Counted from the stretch's first letter, positions 53,217 through 62,852 are shown. The stretch is DNA of 64,000 nucleotides from Bacteroidales bacterium (GCA_023251515.1 JAHEYQ010000014.1:1-64000), one strand, 5' to 3'. Program-made: numbers and translations. Notes: a model not told the origin generated them from the letters alone.

Positions 53217-54584
53217 TTATTTTTGTGGTCCTATAAAGTTAATTTTGCTTATTGTAATCAATTCTTCATTTTCATAAACACCTATTTTTAAGTCAGTTGT
53301 CCTTGATTTTAATAATTGAATTGGAAGTTTAAGCAGCAAAACACTTTGTGAAGCTTTTTCGCCTTGCAAAGTTGTAATATCATTGGTAAATTGAAGCTCA
53401 CCTTTTTGAAAATCAATTAATTTATAACTTATTTTTTTTGTATGATTTGTTTTATTTATAACTTTTACATTATAAATATTTGTAATATTAGCAGAATCAA
53501 CCTCCTGATACATAGTACCCGGCATTCTGATTATTGAAACGTCTAATGAACTTCTGTACGAAACAGTAAAACCAAATACAAAAATAAGAATTATTAAAAC
53601 GCCTGAATATGCATAAGTTCGCATATTTGCAATTGAACTTTTACCTGTTTCGATACCATGAACAGAATCGAAACGTATAAGATTGGCAGGTTTTTTTATT
53701 TTTTTCATAACAATATTGCATTCATCTAAACATGCAGTGCAATTTATACATTCAAACTGAGAACCGTTTTTGATATCAATACCAGTTGGGCAAACAGTTA
53801 TACATTGCCCACAATCAATACAATCGCCTTCATTTTTAGCCCCACGTGGTTCGCCTCGTTTGTAGTCGTAAGTAACTGATATTGATTTTGAGTCGAGTAA
53901 AACACCTTGTAATCGTCCATATGGGCAAAAAAAGATACAAACTTGTTCTCTTAAATATGCATAAATAATATAGTAAAATACAGATATTCCAATCATTATA
54001 ATAAATCCCTGACGGTTTTCACTGATGGGTGATTTTATTATTTCAAGTAGTTTTTCGGGTCCGGTAAACCACATTAAAAAAACATTAGTAAAAAATATTG
54101 AAATTAGTATGAAACTAATATGTTTGCCGACTATTAAAAGATTTTTTGATATATTATCTATTTCCTGATTTGATTTTTTTCGGTGATTTCCTTCGAAAAG
54201 ATATTCTACTCTTCTGAAAATCATTTCTAAAAAAATTGTTTGAGGGCAAGCCCAACCACACCACAATCTTCCGTAAACTACAGTAAACAGCACAATAAAT
54301 ACAACCACAATCAACATAATAAGTGCAAGAATAAATGTATCCTGAGCCCAAATTAAATTTCCAAAAATTGAAAATTTTCGATTGGCAATATCAAAAAGCA
54401 TTAAGGGATTTCCATTTATTCTGATTATTGGAGCTAAAACCAAGAAAAAAATACAAAACCATGCAAACCAAGTTCTTCTTTTATACCACTTACCTTTTGG
54501 TTGTTTTGCAAATATTTTTTTGCTTTTGCCTGAATCATCAATATTTAATGGTCTGTCACGAAACGATTGATTGCTATCTTCCAT
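53217..54584 (-). CDS. ccoG: cbb3 oxidase accessory ferredoxin-like protein CcoG
   Basis: A 455-residue membrane protein (RdxA/FixG family) with four or five membrane helices, an early motif CGWACPQTIFLEMIFRRVEYLFEG, and two 4Fe-4S sites (CIDCGQCITVCP and CINCTACLDEC). An extracytoplasmic Ig-like domain ends it. It is thought to reduce copper for the oxidase. The longer frame would overlap ccoP; the ATG at 54584 (MEDSNQSFRDRPLNI) is the real start. Confidence 0.92.
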   Translation of the reverse strand: MEDSNQSFRDRPLNIDDSGKSKKIFAKQPKGKWYKRRTWFAWFCIFFLVLAPIIRINGNPLMLFDIANRKFSIFGNLIWAQDTFILALIMLIVVVFIVLFTVVYGRLWCGWACPQTIFLEMIFRRVEYLFEGNHRKKSNQEIDNISKNLLIVGKHISFILISIFFTNVFLMWFTGPEKLLEIIKSPISENRQGFIIMIGISVFYYIIYAYLREQVCIFFCPYGRLQGVLLDSKSISVTYDYKRGEPRGAKNEGDCIDCGQCITVCPTGIDIKNGSQFECINCTACLDECNIVMKKIKKPANLIRFDSVHGIETGKSSIANMRTYAYSGVLIILIFVFGFTVSYRSSLDVSIIRMPGTMYQEVDSANITNIYNVKVINKTNHTKKISYKLIDFQKGELQFTNDITTLQGEKASQSVLLLKLPIQLLKSRTTDLKIGVYENEELITISKINFIGPQK

Positions 54585-54642
54585 TATTGTGAAGTGTAAA
54601 ATTATTGATAAATAGAATATTATGAATAAGCGATATGAAAAA

Positions 54643-55212
54643 TTATTTACATTCAGTACCTTGGGCAGCTTTTCCGTTAGCAGGGTTTGTCCCAACTAAT
54701 TTTTTAGAGATAAACACTGCCAATTGTCCTATTTGTTTGTCGCTTAATGTTGATTTAAAAGGAGTCATTCCTTTTTCGGGTACACCTTCTTTGATAACTT
54801 TTTTGATTTCATCAATTTTGCATCCATGTATCCAATTATTATCGCACAAATTAGGGCCTATTGCATTTCCTTCACCTTTAGAACCATGACAAGCAATGCA
54901 GCCTTTTTCGTTGTAAATTTTCTCGCCTGCAACAATCATTTCAGCATCAGATTGATTTCCAACAGAACCCTCAGCTGAATTCATTTTCATCTTTTTTTCT
55001 TCAATAGATGCAAGATATTCACTTTTTTGATCCATTCCATTATCAGGATAACCAAAATATTTAATGGCATAAAAACCCGAAAAAGCAATTGTTGCAAAAA
55101 AAAGTAATATAACCCATAATGGTGAAGGATTATTTAATTCTTTGATTCCATCATATTCATGTGTGTCAGTATGTTCACTGATGTTATTCTTGTTTTCTGT
55201 ATTTTCAGTCAT
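54643..55212 (-). CDS. ccoP: cbb3 oxidase subunit III, mono-haem cytochrome c (CcoP)
   Basis: A 189-residue protein with one membrane helix (LWVILLFFATIAFSGFYAIKYF near 33-54) and one haem c domain: CIACHGSKGEG and distal Met in KGMTPFKS. Classical CcoP has two haems; single-haem forms are usual in Bacteroidota. It delivers electrons to the catalytic subunit. Between ccoQ and ccoG. Confidence 0.92.
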   Translation of the reverse strand: MTENTENKNNISEHTDTHEYDGIKELNNPSPLWVILLFFATIAFSGFYAIKYFGYPDNGMDQKSEYLASIEEKKMKMNSAEGSVGNQSDAEMIVAGEKIYNEKGCIACHGSKGEGNAIGPNLCDNNWIHGCKIDEIKKVIKEGVPEKGMTPFKSTLSDKQIGQLAVFISKKLVGTNPANGKAAQGTECK

Positions 55213-55224
55213 AATAATCAGTAT

Positions 55225-55416
55225 TTATTTTTTTTCGCTATCACCAGGATAGTCATTATTAAAAATAGATTCTTTAAATTCTTTTAAGTCTGATTTTGGG
55301 ATTTTTAAAACTCTGTAAATCATAATTATAAACAATGAAATAAATATAAGGAGTCCAATAATATAATACCATTGAATACCATTTTCTTTGCTTAGTATAT
55401 CGTTTACAAATCCCAT
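55225..55416 (-). CDS. ccoQ: Small cbb3 oxidase subunit (CcoQ-like)
   Basis: A 63-residue protein with one membrane helix (WYYIIGLLIFISLFIIMIYRVL) and a charged C-terminal tail. Position between ccoNO and ccoP and size match CcoQ/FixQ, which stabilises CcoP in the complex; sequence alone would not identify it. Confidence 0.75.
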   Translation of the reverse strand: MGFVNDILSKENGIQWYYIIGLLIFISLFIIMIYRVLKIPKSDLKEFKESIFNNDYPGDSEKK

Positions 55417-55421
55417 TTTCT

Positions 55422-57566
55422 TTATTTTGTTTTATTGGCAGCAGGAGAAATATCTCTTCCCAGTTTATGTAAATATGCAATAACTGCAACTATTTCAGAT
55501 GTTGGTTTTACTGTAACTCCAGAAATTTTTAATTCATCAACAATTAATTTTGCCTGAGTTTTGTAATCATCAACAGCTTTTTTGTCATAATCTTTTACAT
55601 ATGGAACTCCTAAAGTTTGCATAACTCTGATTTTTGCAGGAATTGCGGCTAAATCCACTTCTTTATCTACTAACCATGTATAGGCTGGCATAATAGATTG
55701 TGGTATCATTTCCAATGGCTTGGTGAAATGGTTATAGTGCCAGATTGCTGTTTTGTAAGTAGAACTTCCGATATAGCCTGCACGAGCCAAATCCGGTCCA
55801 CTTCTACGTGAACCCCATTGGAAAGGATGATCGTAAACGAATTCACCAATTTTAGAATATTCGCCATATCTGTCTGTTTCGTATCTTAGTGGCCTAACTT
55901 GTTGCGAATGACAATTGTAGCAACCATTACTGATATATATATCACGTCCGGCAAGCTCAAGAGGTGAATAAGGTTTTACACTTGAAATTTTTGGTACATT
56001 AGATTCTACTTTCATCATTGGTATAATTTCTACAATGCCACCAATTACCAAAGCAATAAATACCAATATAGCAAAGCGAATTGATTTTCTCTCTAGCCAA
56101 CGATGAATAGTTTCTGATGTAGGATTGCGTTTTTCACTATTTACAAGTGCAGCAGCCTCTTCAGCTTCATCATTTACAAGATTTCCGATTTTAATTGTTT
56201 TTACTATATTGAATAAGAAGAATATAAATCCGAGTAAAAATAATGTTCCTCCTACAATTCTGAATACATACATGGGGAATAACCTTGATGAAGTTTCAAT
56301 AAAATTGGGATATACCAATAATCCATCTTCATTATACTCACGTAACATTAGCCATTGGGTAATTCCTGCCCAATACAAAGGAATTGCAAACAAAAGAATA
56401 CCAAGAGTTGCAATCCAGAAATGCATATTTGCTAATTTTTCTGAATATAGTTTGGTTCTGAACAATTTTGGAACCAGCCAGTAAAGCATACCAAAAATTA
56501 GTCCTCCATTCCAGCCCATTCCAGCTATATGTGTATGAGCAATAGTCCAATCCGTAAAATGACTGATAGCATTAACACTTTTTAATGACATCATTGGCCC
56601 TTCAAATGTTGCCATTCCATAGGCAGTAATTGCAACAACCATAAATTTTAATGCAGCACTATCGCGAACTTTGTCCCAAGCACCCCTTAAAGTTAAAAAA
56701 CCATTAATCATTCCACCCCAAGAAGGTGCGATGAGCATAATTGAGAATGTAACACCAAGAGCTTGAACCCAATCTGGGAGTGCTTGAAATAATAAATGAT
56801 GTGGACCTGACCACATATAAATAAATATTAATGCCCAAAAATGAATTATCGATAATTGATATGAATAAATTGGTCTGTCAGATGCTTTTGGTAAATAATA
56901 ATACATTAAACCAAGCCATGGTGTTGTTAAGAAGAATGCAACAGCATTGTGACCGTACCACCATTGAACTACAGCATCTTGTGCACCTGCATATAACGGA
57001 TAACTTTTTAAAATTGATACAGGAATTTCAATTGAATTTACAATATGGAGAACTGCAACACCAATAAAGGTTGCCAAATACCACCAAACAGCTGCGTATA
57101 TATGTTTTACTCTACGTTTTAAAATAGTTCCTATCATATTCCAACCGAAAGTAACCCAAATAATTGCAATCAGAATATCAATAGGCCATTCTAATTCAGC
57201 ATATTCTTTTCCTGTTGTAAAGCCTGTCAGCAAAGTAAGTGCTGCCAGAACGATGATTAATTGCCAACCCCAGAAATTTAGTTTGCTTAAAAAATCACTG
57301 AACATTCTGGTTTTTAATACTCTTTGTAATGAATAATAAACACCAGCAAACATTGCATTTCCAATAAATGCAAAAATTACTGCATTAGTATGAACAGGTC
57401 TAACCCTTCCGAATGAAGTAAATTCAATTCCTAAATTAAAAACCGGAAAAGCCATTTGTAAGGCTGCTAAAATACCAACAACCAGAGCTACTGCACCCCA
57501 AATAACAGTTGCCCAGATGAAATTTTTAACAATGGCATTGTCGTAGTTAAATTTTTGTATCTCCAT
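55422..57566 (-). CDS. ccoNO: cbb3 oxidase fused subunits I and II (CcoNO)
   Basis: A 714-residue fusion. Residues 1-~480 are the twelve-helix haem-copper subunit CcoN, with haem and copper ligands in RPVHTNAVIFAFIG, HNAVAFFLTT, SGPHHLLFQALPDW and TIAHTHIAGMGWNGG. After a short linker (~480-515) the CcoO part has one membrane helix and a haem c site, CYNCHSQQVRPL, near 570, followed by EYSKIGEFVYDHPFQWGSRR. The N-O fusion is typical of Bacteroidota. Reduces O2 with high affinity and pumps protons. Confidence 0.97.
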   Translation of the reverse strand: MEIQKFNYDNAIVKNFIWATVIWGAVALVVGILAALQMAFPVFNLGIEFTSFGRVRPVHTNAVIFAFIGNAMFAGVYYSLQRVLKTRMFSDFLSKLNFWGWQLIIVLAALTLLTGFTTGKEYAELEWPIDILIAIIWVTFGWNMIGTILKRRVKHIYAAVWWYLATFIGVAVLHIVNSIEIPVSILKSYPLYAGAQDAVVQWWYGHNAVAFFLTTPWLGLMYYYLPKASDRPIYSYQLSIIHFWALIFIYMWSGPHHLLFQALPDWVQALGVTFSIMLIAPSWGGMINGFLTLRGAWDKVRDSAALKFMVVAITAYGMATFEGPMMSLKSVNAISHFTDWTIAHTHIAGMGWNGGLIFGMLYWLVPKLFRTKLYSEKLANMHFWIATLGILLFAIPLYWAGITQWLMLREYNEDGLLVYPNFIETSSRLFPMYVFRIVGGTLFLLGFIFFLFNIVKTIKIGNLVNDEAEEAAALVNSEKRNPTSETIHRWLERKSIRFAILVFIALVIGGIVEIIPMMKVESNVPKISSVKPYSPLELAGRDIYISNGCYNCHSQQVRPLRYETDRYGEYSKIGEFVYDHPFQWGSRRSGPDLARAGYIGSSTYKTAIWHYNHFTKPLEMIPQSIMPAYTWLVDKEVDLAAIPAKIRVMQTLGVPYVKDYDKKAVDDYKTQAKLIVDELKISGVTVKPTSEIVAVIAYLHKLGRDISPAANKTK

Positions 57567-57570
57567 AAAT

Positions 57571-57759
57571 TTATGAAATTTTATTATCTGTTTTTTCTGA
57601 TGTTTCTTCTTTAATTACTTCATCATCGTCAAACAGAATTCTGACCGATGGAGTATAGTTATCTTCATATTGTCCGGACTTAACAGCCCAAACAAAAAGC
57701 CACAAAAAAATTAATGCAGCAAACAAACTAACTCCTATAAGTAAGTAAAGTATATTCAT
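57571..57759 (-). CDS. ccoS: cbb3 oxidase assembly protein CcoS
   Basis: A 62-residue membrane protein starting MNILYLLIGVSLFAALIFLW and ending with an acidic tail, the CcoS pattern. The longer frame needs a TTG start; ATG at 57759 is chosen. It is the first gene of the cbb3 locus on the minus strand. CcoS is needed for cofactor insertion. A TAACTTTG lies at 57782-57775, very near the start. Confidence 0.88.
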   Translation of the reverse strand: MNILYLLIGVSLFAALIFLWLFVWAVKSGQYEDNYTPSVRILFDDDEVIKEETSEKTDNKIS

Positions 57760-57908
57760 CACTAAATTGCGATTCAAAGTTAATAATTTTTTTTATTTTT
57801 TTAATAAAATGAAAAAAATTAACAAATAAAAAAATAATTTATTGAAATACAAATATTTGAAAATTATTTTATAGAGAAATTTCTATTGTGATAGCAAAAA
57901 ACACAATA

Positions 57909-57948
57909 TTTTTAATGAAAATAAGCTCGTTTTTTAATGAAAATAAGC
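57909..57948. repeat. 18-bp perfect direct repeat upstream of the cbb3 locus
   Basis: TTTTTAATGAAAATAAGC occurs at 57909-57926 and again at 57931-57948, with 4 nt between. Two short palindromes, CAAATATTTG (57850-57859) and AGAAATTTCT (57875-57884), lie between it and the ccoS start. It may be an operator for the oxidase operon or the remains of a duplication. Confidence 0.75.
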
Positions 57949-57967
57949 ATTGTTATACCTCAATGCT
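57932..57967 (-). terminator. Probable terminator of mtaB
   Basis: AGCATTG (57946-57952) pairs with CAATGCT (57961-57967) across 8 nt; on the minus strand TATTTTCATT follows, 24 nt after the mtaB stop. The T-run is imperfect. Confidence 0.55.
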
Positions 57968-57991
57968 GTGAAAGAGTGATATGATGTTGAA

Positions 57992-59287
57992 TTATTCAAT
58001 CAAAAAAACTTCATCTTTATCCATAAAACTCAATTTGATTTCAAGTACTTTGTTTATAAGTGATTTATCAGATTTGGTTTTAACTCTGATATAATTCTCA
58101 GTAAATCCAAAGATATAACCTGAATGAATATCGGATTCAAATAATACTTTATGTCGAGTATTTTGATTCTCAATATAAAAGAGATGTTTTTTAGCTTCAG
58201 ATAATTCCTGCAACTTTTTACTTCTTTCTCTGCGAACGTTTACTGCAATTTTCCCTTCAAGTTTAGCAGCCAAAGTATCAGGTCGTTCAGAATAAGTAAA
58301 AACATGAAGGTAAGATATTGGTAATGAGTTTATAAAGTTAAAAGTGTCATTGAAATCTTCATCTGTTTCGCCCGGGAATCCACATATTACATCAGCAGCA
58401 ATACATGAATCGGGCATTTTTTGTTTGATTTTCAATATTCTATCTGCAAATAGTTCACGTTGATAATGTCTTTTCATCAGTTTCAAAATTTTATTACAGC
58501 CACTTTGTAATGGAATATGAAAATGTGGTAAAAATTTATTTGATTTTGAAACAAATTCAATTATCTCATCTGTAAGAAGTTCTGGTTCAATGGATGAGAT
58601 CCGTATTCTTTCAATTCCTTCTACTAAATCTAATTTCTGAATCAATTGAAAGAAATTTTCATTGTTTTGTTTGCCAAAATCGCCAATATTTACACCAGTT
58701 AAAATAATTTCTTTTAAGTCTTCTTTTGCTATTTGTTCAGCGGATTTTACAATATTTTCAATGGTATCACTTCTGCTCCTGCCTCTTGCAAACGGGATTG
58801 CACAATAAGTACAAAAATAATCGCAACCATCCTGAATCTTTAAAAATGATCGGGTTCTGTCACCAGAGGAGTAGGATGGGACAAAATTATCATTTTTATC
58901 CATCTGTTTTACATTACAATACGAACAACTTTCTTCATTGTTTTTTTCAGTTTCGGTAATTAATTCATAAAGTTTATGCTTTTCATTATTCCCAACTATA
59001 ATATTTACACCTTCTATTTCTTGAATTTCTTCGGCTTTAAGTTGTGAAAAACAACCTATTACAGCCACTTTAGCATCAGGATTTCTATTAATAGCAGATC
59101 TGATTGATGTTTTGCATTTTTTTTCGGCGATAGCTGTAACTGTACATGTATTAATTACATACACATCAGCTTTTTCTTTAAAATCAGTAATTTCATATCC
59201 GTTTTCCTGAAATTGTCTGGAAATCTGTGAAGTTTCAGAAAAATTTAATTTACACCCAAAAGTTTGAAATGCTATTTTTTTATTCAC
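57992..59287 (-). CDS. mtaB: tRNA t6A37 methylthiotransferase MtaB
   Basis: A radical SAM enzyme that adds a methylthio group to t6A37 of tRNAs reading ANN codons. The 431 residues show N-terminal cluster cysteines (Cys12 in FGCKLNFSE, Cys48 in NTCTVTAIA and one in VIGCFSQL), the radical SAM motif CDYFCTYCAIPFARG, and a C-terminal TRAM-like region. The QTFGCKLN start and the TCTV motif separate it from RimO and MiaB. Lies 34 bp after rimO on the same strand. Confidence 0.93.
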   Translation of the reverse strand: MNKKIAFQTFGCKLNFSETSQISRQFQENGYEITDFKEKADVYVINTCTVTAIAEKKCKTSIRSAINRNPDAKVAVIGCFSQLKAEEIQEIEGVNIIVGNNEKHKLYELITETEKNNEESCSYCNVKQMDKNDNFVPSYSSGDRTRSFLKIQDGCDYFCTYCAIPFARGRSRSDTIENIVKSAEQIAKEDLKEIILTGVNIGDFGKQNNENFFQLIQKLDLVEGIERIRISSIEPELLTDEIIEFVSKSNKFLPHFHIPLQSGCNKILKLMKRHYQRELFADRILKIKQKMPDSCIAADVICGFPGETDEDFNDTFNFINSLPISYLHVFTYSERPDTLAAKLEGKIAVNVRRERSKKLQELSEAKKHLFYIENQNTRHKVLFESDIHSGYIFGFTENYIRVKTKSDKSLINKVLEIKLSFMDKDEVFLIE

Positions 59288-59321
59288 TATGAATTAAATT
59301 TTTGTTCTTAAAATATTTATT

Positions 59322-60626
59322 TTACGATTTAGATACTTTACCATACAAATCGTAATCTTCTGTATTATTTATAGTTACTTGATAGAAATTGCCAATTACT
59401 AAATTCTTTTCAGACGAGATTAAAACTTCAGTGTCAACTTCCGGTGAATCAAATTCTGTTCGACCAATCCAATAATCTCCTTCTTTTCTATCAATTATTG
59501 TTTTATAGGTTTTGCCTAATTTTTGCATGTTTAACTCTGCAGAAATTAATTGTTGCAATTCCATAATTTCCGACTGTCTTTTTTCTTTAGTTTTTGCCGA
59601 TACATTGTCTTTTAGTTTATAAGCCGAAGTATTTTCTTCTGGAGAATAAGTAAAAACGCCCAATCTTTCAAATTTACTTTCAGCAACAAAGCGCTTTAAT
59701 TCTTCAAATTGAGAATAGGTTTCGCCCGGATAACCTACAATTAATGTTGTTCTTATAGCAATACCCGGAACAATTTTTCTCATTTTTGAAATTAATTCTT
59801 TGGTTTTTGAGCCATCAATATTCCTTTTCATTGAAGCAAGAATATCACTATTAATGTGTTGCAGAGGTATATCTATGTATTTGCAAATATTTTCATATTT
59901 AGCCATTACGTTTAAAACATCCATAGGGAAAGATGCCGGGTAAGCATAATGTAATCTAATCCATTCAATGCCATTTATTTGTGCAAGTTTTTCAAGTAAT
60001 TCGGCTAATTTGCGTTTTTTATACAAATCCATTCCGTAATATGTGAGATCCTGAGCAATTAATATTAGCTCTTTAACACCTTGATCTCTGAGCCATTCAG
60101 CCTCTTTAACTAAATCTTCAATTGGCTTTGAAATATTATTGCCTCTTATTAACGGAATTGCACAAAATGAACACCTTCTGTTGCAGCCTTCGGCTATTTT
60201 TAGATATGCATAATGTTTTGGTGTTGTGAGCATTCTTTCTCCAAGAAGTTCTTTTTTTAAGTCAATGTCAAGAGTTTGCAAAAGTTCCGAAATGTCATTA
60301 ACACCAAAAAAGGCATCTACTTCGGGCATTTCTTCAGTCAATTCTTTTTTGTATCTTTTAGACAAACAACCCATTACATAAACTCTTTTATGTCTGCCTG
60401 TTTTTTTTGATTCAGAGTAATTTAATATTGCATCTATAGATTCTTGTTTTGCATCTGCAATAAATCCACATGTATTAATTATAACAATATCAGCATCATC
60501 CTTGTCTGATTCGTGCAAAATTTCGTATTTTTCGTTTAATTGACGCATAAGTTGCTCTGAATCTACCAGATTTTTTGAACAACCCATTGTTATGATATTT
60601 ATTTTTTGTTTAGGTTTTGTTTTCAA
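59322..60626 (-). CDS. rimO: Ribosomal protein S12 methylthiotransferase RimO
   Basis: Radical SAM enzyme that methylthiolates a conserved Asp of ribosomal protein S12. The 434 residues have TMGCSKNLVDSEQL at the N-terminus, INTCGFIADAKQESIDAI, VMGCLSKRY, and the radical SAM motif CNRRCSFCAIPLIRGN, followed by a TRAM domain. Near ftsY and rpmG, the usual Bacteroidota neighbourhood, with a TPR lipoprotein gene in between. Confidence 0.95.
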   Translation of the reverse strand: MKTKPKQKINIITMGCSKNLVDSEQLMRQLNEKYEILHESDKDDADIVIINTCGFIADAKQESIDAILNYSESKKTGRHKRVYVMGCLSKRYKKELTEEMPEVDAFFGVNDISELLQTLDIDLKKELLGERMLTTPKHYAYLKIAEGCNRRCSFCAIPLIRGNNISKPIEDLVKEAEWLRDQGVKELILIAQDLTYYGMDLYKKRKLAELLEKLAQINGIEWIRLHYAYPASFPMDVLNVMAKYENICKYIDIPLQHINSDILASMKRNIDGSKTKELISKMRKIVPGIAIRTTLIVGYPGETYSQFEELKRFVAESKFERLGVFTYSPEENTSAYKLKDNVSAKTKEKRQSEIMELQQLISAELNMQKLGKTYKTIIDRKEGDYWIGRTEFDSPEVDTEVLISSEKNLVIGNFYQVTINNTEDYDLYGKVSKS

Positions 60627-60641
60627 TATAAATGAGTTTTA

Positions 60642-60675
60642 TAAAAAAAGGGTATAAAACGTTTATTTTATACCC
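60642..60675 (-). terminator. Terminator of the TPR lipoprotein gene
   Basis: GGGTATAAAA pairs with TTTTATACCC (10 bp, 6-nt loop), then seven T residues on the minus strand, 24 nt after the stop. Confidence 0.9.
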
Positions 60676-60699
60676 TCGTAAAAAATATTTTTAAATAAT

Positions 60700-61545
60700 T
60701 TATTTGCAATTCTTTTCTAATAATTCCTGAACATCATTGCCAAATTCTTTTGTATAACCAAGTTCAAGCGATTTATTAAAATCTTTACATGAATTAATAT
60801 TATCTTTTTTCTCTAGATAAATACTTCCTCTTACTTTATAAGCAAATGAATTTTTAGGATCTAAATTAATTGATTTGTTTACATCCAGCAGAGCTCCTTC
60901 AAAGTCTTTTAAATTAAATTTTGCAAAAGCTCTATTGTTAAATATAATGGCATCTGTACTGTCAATTTTTAAACCTAAATCAAAATCATTGATTGCTTCT
61001 TGATATTTCTCTGTTTTCAGATAAATATAACCTCTTTCACTAAATGCATCCTTTGATTTGGCATTCAACTCTATTGATTTGCTTAAAAAAGTTATTGCTT
61101 TTTCATAATCTTCTTTATCTCTGTATACAGTACCTAATGATATATATATATCAGGATTTGATGGATTCATTTCAATAGATTTATTATAATCCTGAATTGC
61201 TTCATTGTATTTTTTTAATCGAACATAATGTCCAGCTCTGTTGATGTAAATATTTACATTATCGGTTGGATTGATTTTAGCAGCTGAAGTATAGTCGTTT
61301 ATAGCACCTGAATCATTACCCAAATTTCCTTTACAAAGAGCAATGTCATAAAATGCTTCCCATGAGTTTGGATTGATTTCTAATGCTCTTTTGTAATAAT
61401 TAATTGCTTCTTCATAGTTTTTTTTTCCGAATTCAATATTTCCTCTGGCAATCATTTTATTATCACGGTTTCTACATGATGATGAGCTGAAAATCAGTAT
61501 TATTCCCAATAAAATAATAAATAATTTGTGTGAAAAATTTTTCAT
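60700..61545 (-). CDS. TPR-repeat lipoprotein
   Basis: A 281-residue predicted lipoprotein: start MKNFSHKLFIILLGIILIF, lipobox around SSSSC. The rest is about seven tetratricopeptide repeats with the N-P-x-x-x-x-A/Y pattern (YYKRALEINPNSWEAFYDIA, YNKSIEMNPSNPDIYISLG). TPRs mediate protein contacts; the partner is unknown. The upstream frame (19 residues) is not used: ATG at 61545 gives the signal peptide. Own promoter and terminator. Confidence 0.83.
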   Translation of the reverse strand: MKNFSHKLFIILLGIILIFSSSSCRNRDNKMIARGNIEFGKKNYEEAINYYKRALEINPNSWEAFYDIALCKGNLGNDSGAINDYTSAAKINPTDNVNIYINRAGHYVRLKKYNEAIQDYNKSIEMNPSNPDIYISLGTVYRDKEDYEKAITFLSKSIELNAKSKDAFSERGYIYLKTEKYQEAINDFDLGLKIDSTDAIIFNNRAFAKFNLKDFEGALLDVNKSINLDPKNSFAYKVRGSIYLEKKDNINSCKDFNKSLELGYTKEFGNDVQELLEKNCK

Positions 61546-61568
61546 AATGTTCAATTTAAAATTCTTTA

Positions 61569-61598
61569 CAAATCTATAAAAAAAAATCAAATACCAAA
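61569..61598 (-). promoter_or_regulatory. Bacteroidota-type promoter of the TPR lipoprotein gene
   Basis: On the minus strand TTTG (61598-61595), 18-nt spacer, TAGATTTG (61576-61569), 24 nt before the start codon. It lies just after the ftsY stop at 61621. Confidence 0.65.
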
Positions 61599-61620
61599 TC
61601 AAAAAGCTTTAAAATTAACA

Positions 61621-62571
61621 TTAATTGAATAATGAATCTACAAATGCTTGTTTATTAAATATCTGTAAATCTTCCATTTTCTCACCAATTCCAATATATC
61701 TGACAGGAATTTTAAATTGATCAGAAATTCCAATAACTACGCCTCCTTTAGCTGTTCCATCTAATTTTGTAAGTGCTAGTGCATTAACTTCAGTAGCAGC
61801 AGTAAATTGTCGTGCTTGTTCAATTGCGTTTTGACCAGTTGAGGCATCCAAAACCAGTAGTACCTCATGAGGTGCATCAGGTATTACTTTTTGCATAACT
61901 CGTTTAATCTTAGTTAGTTCATTCATCAGATTGATTTTGTTATGCAAACGACCTGCTGTATCGATAATAACAACATCTGATTTGCGTGCAACTGCTGATG
62001 CTACAGTATCAAAAGCTACAGAAGCAGGATCGGCACCCATGCCTTGACTCACAATTGGTACATCAACTCTGCCAGCCCAAATGGTTAACTGGTCAACAGC
62101 CGCAGCTCTGAATGTATCCGAAGCCCCTAATAAAACTGATTTTCCGGCTAGTTTAAATTGATGAGCTAATTTCCCGATTGTGGTTGTTTTTCCTACTCCA
62201 TTTACACCCACTACCATTATTACATAAGGTTTTTCACCGTCAGGAAAAGAAAAGTCAAAACGGGTTTCTGTTTCATTCTCTTGTAGCAATCCGGCAATTT
62301 CTTCTTTTAATAATGAGTTTAATTGTTCAGTACCCAGATATTTGTCTTTTGAAACTCTATTTTGAATTCTATCAATAATTCTTAACGTAGTTTCAACTCC
62401 TACATCAGAAGAAATTAATATTTCTTCAAGGTTATCAAGTACTTCATCATCTACTTTTGATTTGCCAATGATAGCTTTTGATATCTTAGCAAAAACACTT
62501 TCTTTGGTTTTTGAAAGACCTTTATCAAGGTTTTCTTTCTTTTCTTTTGTGAAAAACGAAAATATACCCAT
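61621..62571 (-). CDS. ftsY: Signal recognition particle receptor FtsY
   Basis: Membrane-associated SRP receptor GTPase. The 316 residues have a short charged N-terminus and the NG domain: P-loop GVNGVGKTTTIGKL near 123, DTFRAAAVDQL, DTAGRLHN and TKLDGTAKGGV. Acidic A domain is minimal, as in Bacteroidota. 113 bp from the DUF4295 gene with a terminator between, so it has its own transcript. Confidence 0.95.
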   Translation of the reverse strand: MGIFSFFTKEKKENLDKGLSKTKESVFAKISKAIIGKSKVDDEVLDNLEEILISSDVGVETTLRIIDRIQNRVSKDKYLGTEQLNSLLKEEIAGLLQENETETRFDFSFPDGEKPYVIMVVGVNGVGKTTTIGKLAHQFKLAGKSVLLGASDTFRAAAVDQLTIWAGRVDVPIVSQGMGADPASVAFDTVASAVARKSDVVIIDTAGRLHNKINLMNELTKIKRVMQKVIPDAPHEVLLVLDASTGQNAIEQARQFTAATEVNALALTKLDGTAKGGVVIGISDQFKIPVRYIGIGEKMEDLQIFNKQAFVDSLFN

Positions 62572-62629
62572 TATATATAAAATTTTTGGATGCTAAGATA
62601 TAAAAAAATTGTATTCAATTTGTATAAAT

Positions 62630-62663
62630 AAAAAGAAGTCCCTATAAAAAAATACGGGACTTC
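62630..62663 (-). terminator. Terminator of the rpmG-DUF4295 transcript
   Basis: GAAGTCCC pairs with GGGACTTC (8 bp, 13-nt loop), then TTTTTA on the minus strand, about 20 nt after the DUF4295 stop. Confidence 0.85.
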
Positions 62664-62684
62664 CTTATTAAGCAACAAACAATT

Positions 62685-62843
62685 TTAATTTTGTTTAGCT
62701 AAAAAATCTTTTACTGTATCATTTGGAATCATATTTTCTTTCCAAACATAAGCACCGGTTTTTGGTGATTTCACCATACGATATACTTTCGCAAAATCCT
62801 TACCTGAGGATGTTCTTAACGTTGCAACTACTTTCTTTGCCAT
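62685..62843 (-). CDS. DUF4295 protein
   Basis: A 52-residue basic protein (starts MAKKVVATLRTSSGKDFAKV, ends DTVKDFLAKQN), read by me directly from the minus strand because it is short. DUF4295 proteins lie next to rpmG in Bacteroidota and are presumably ribosome-associated; the function is unknown. It starts 9 bp after the rpmG stop and is followed by a terminator. Confidence 0.9.
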   Translation of the reverse strand: MAKKVVATLRTSSGKDFAKVYRMVKSPKTGAYVWKENMIPNDTVKDFLAKQN

Positions 62844-62852
62844 AACTCAACC

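Noticed and set aside
54585..54695. 37-residue N-terminal extension of CcoG
   Set aside because: It would overlap ccoP coding sequence and adds a non-family segment; ATG at 54584 gives the usual start.
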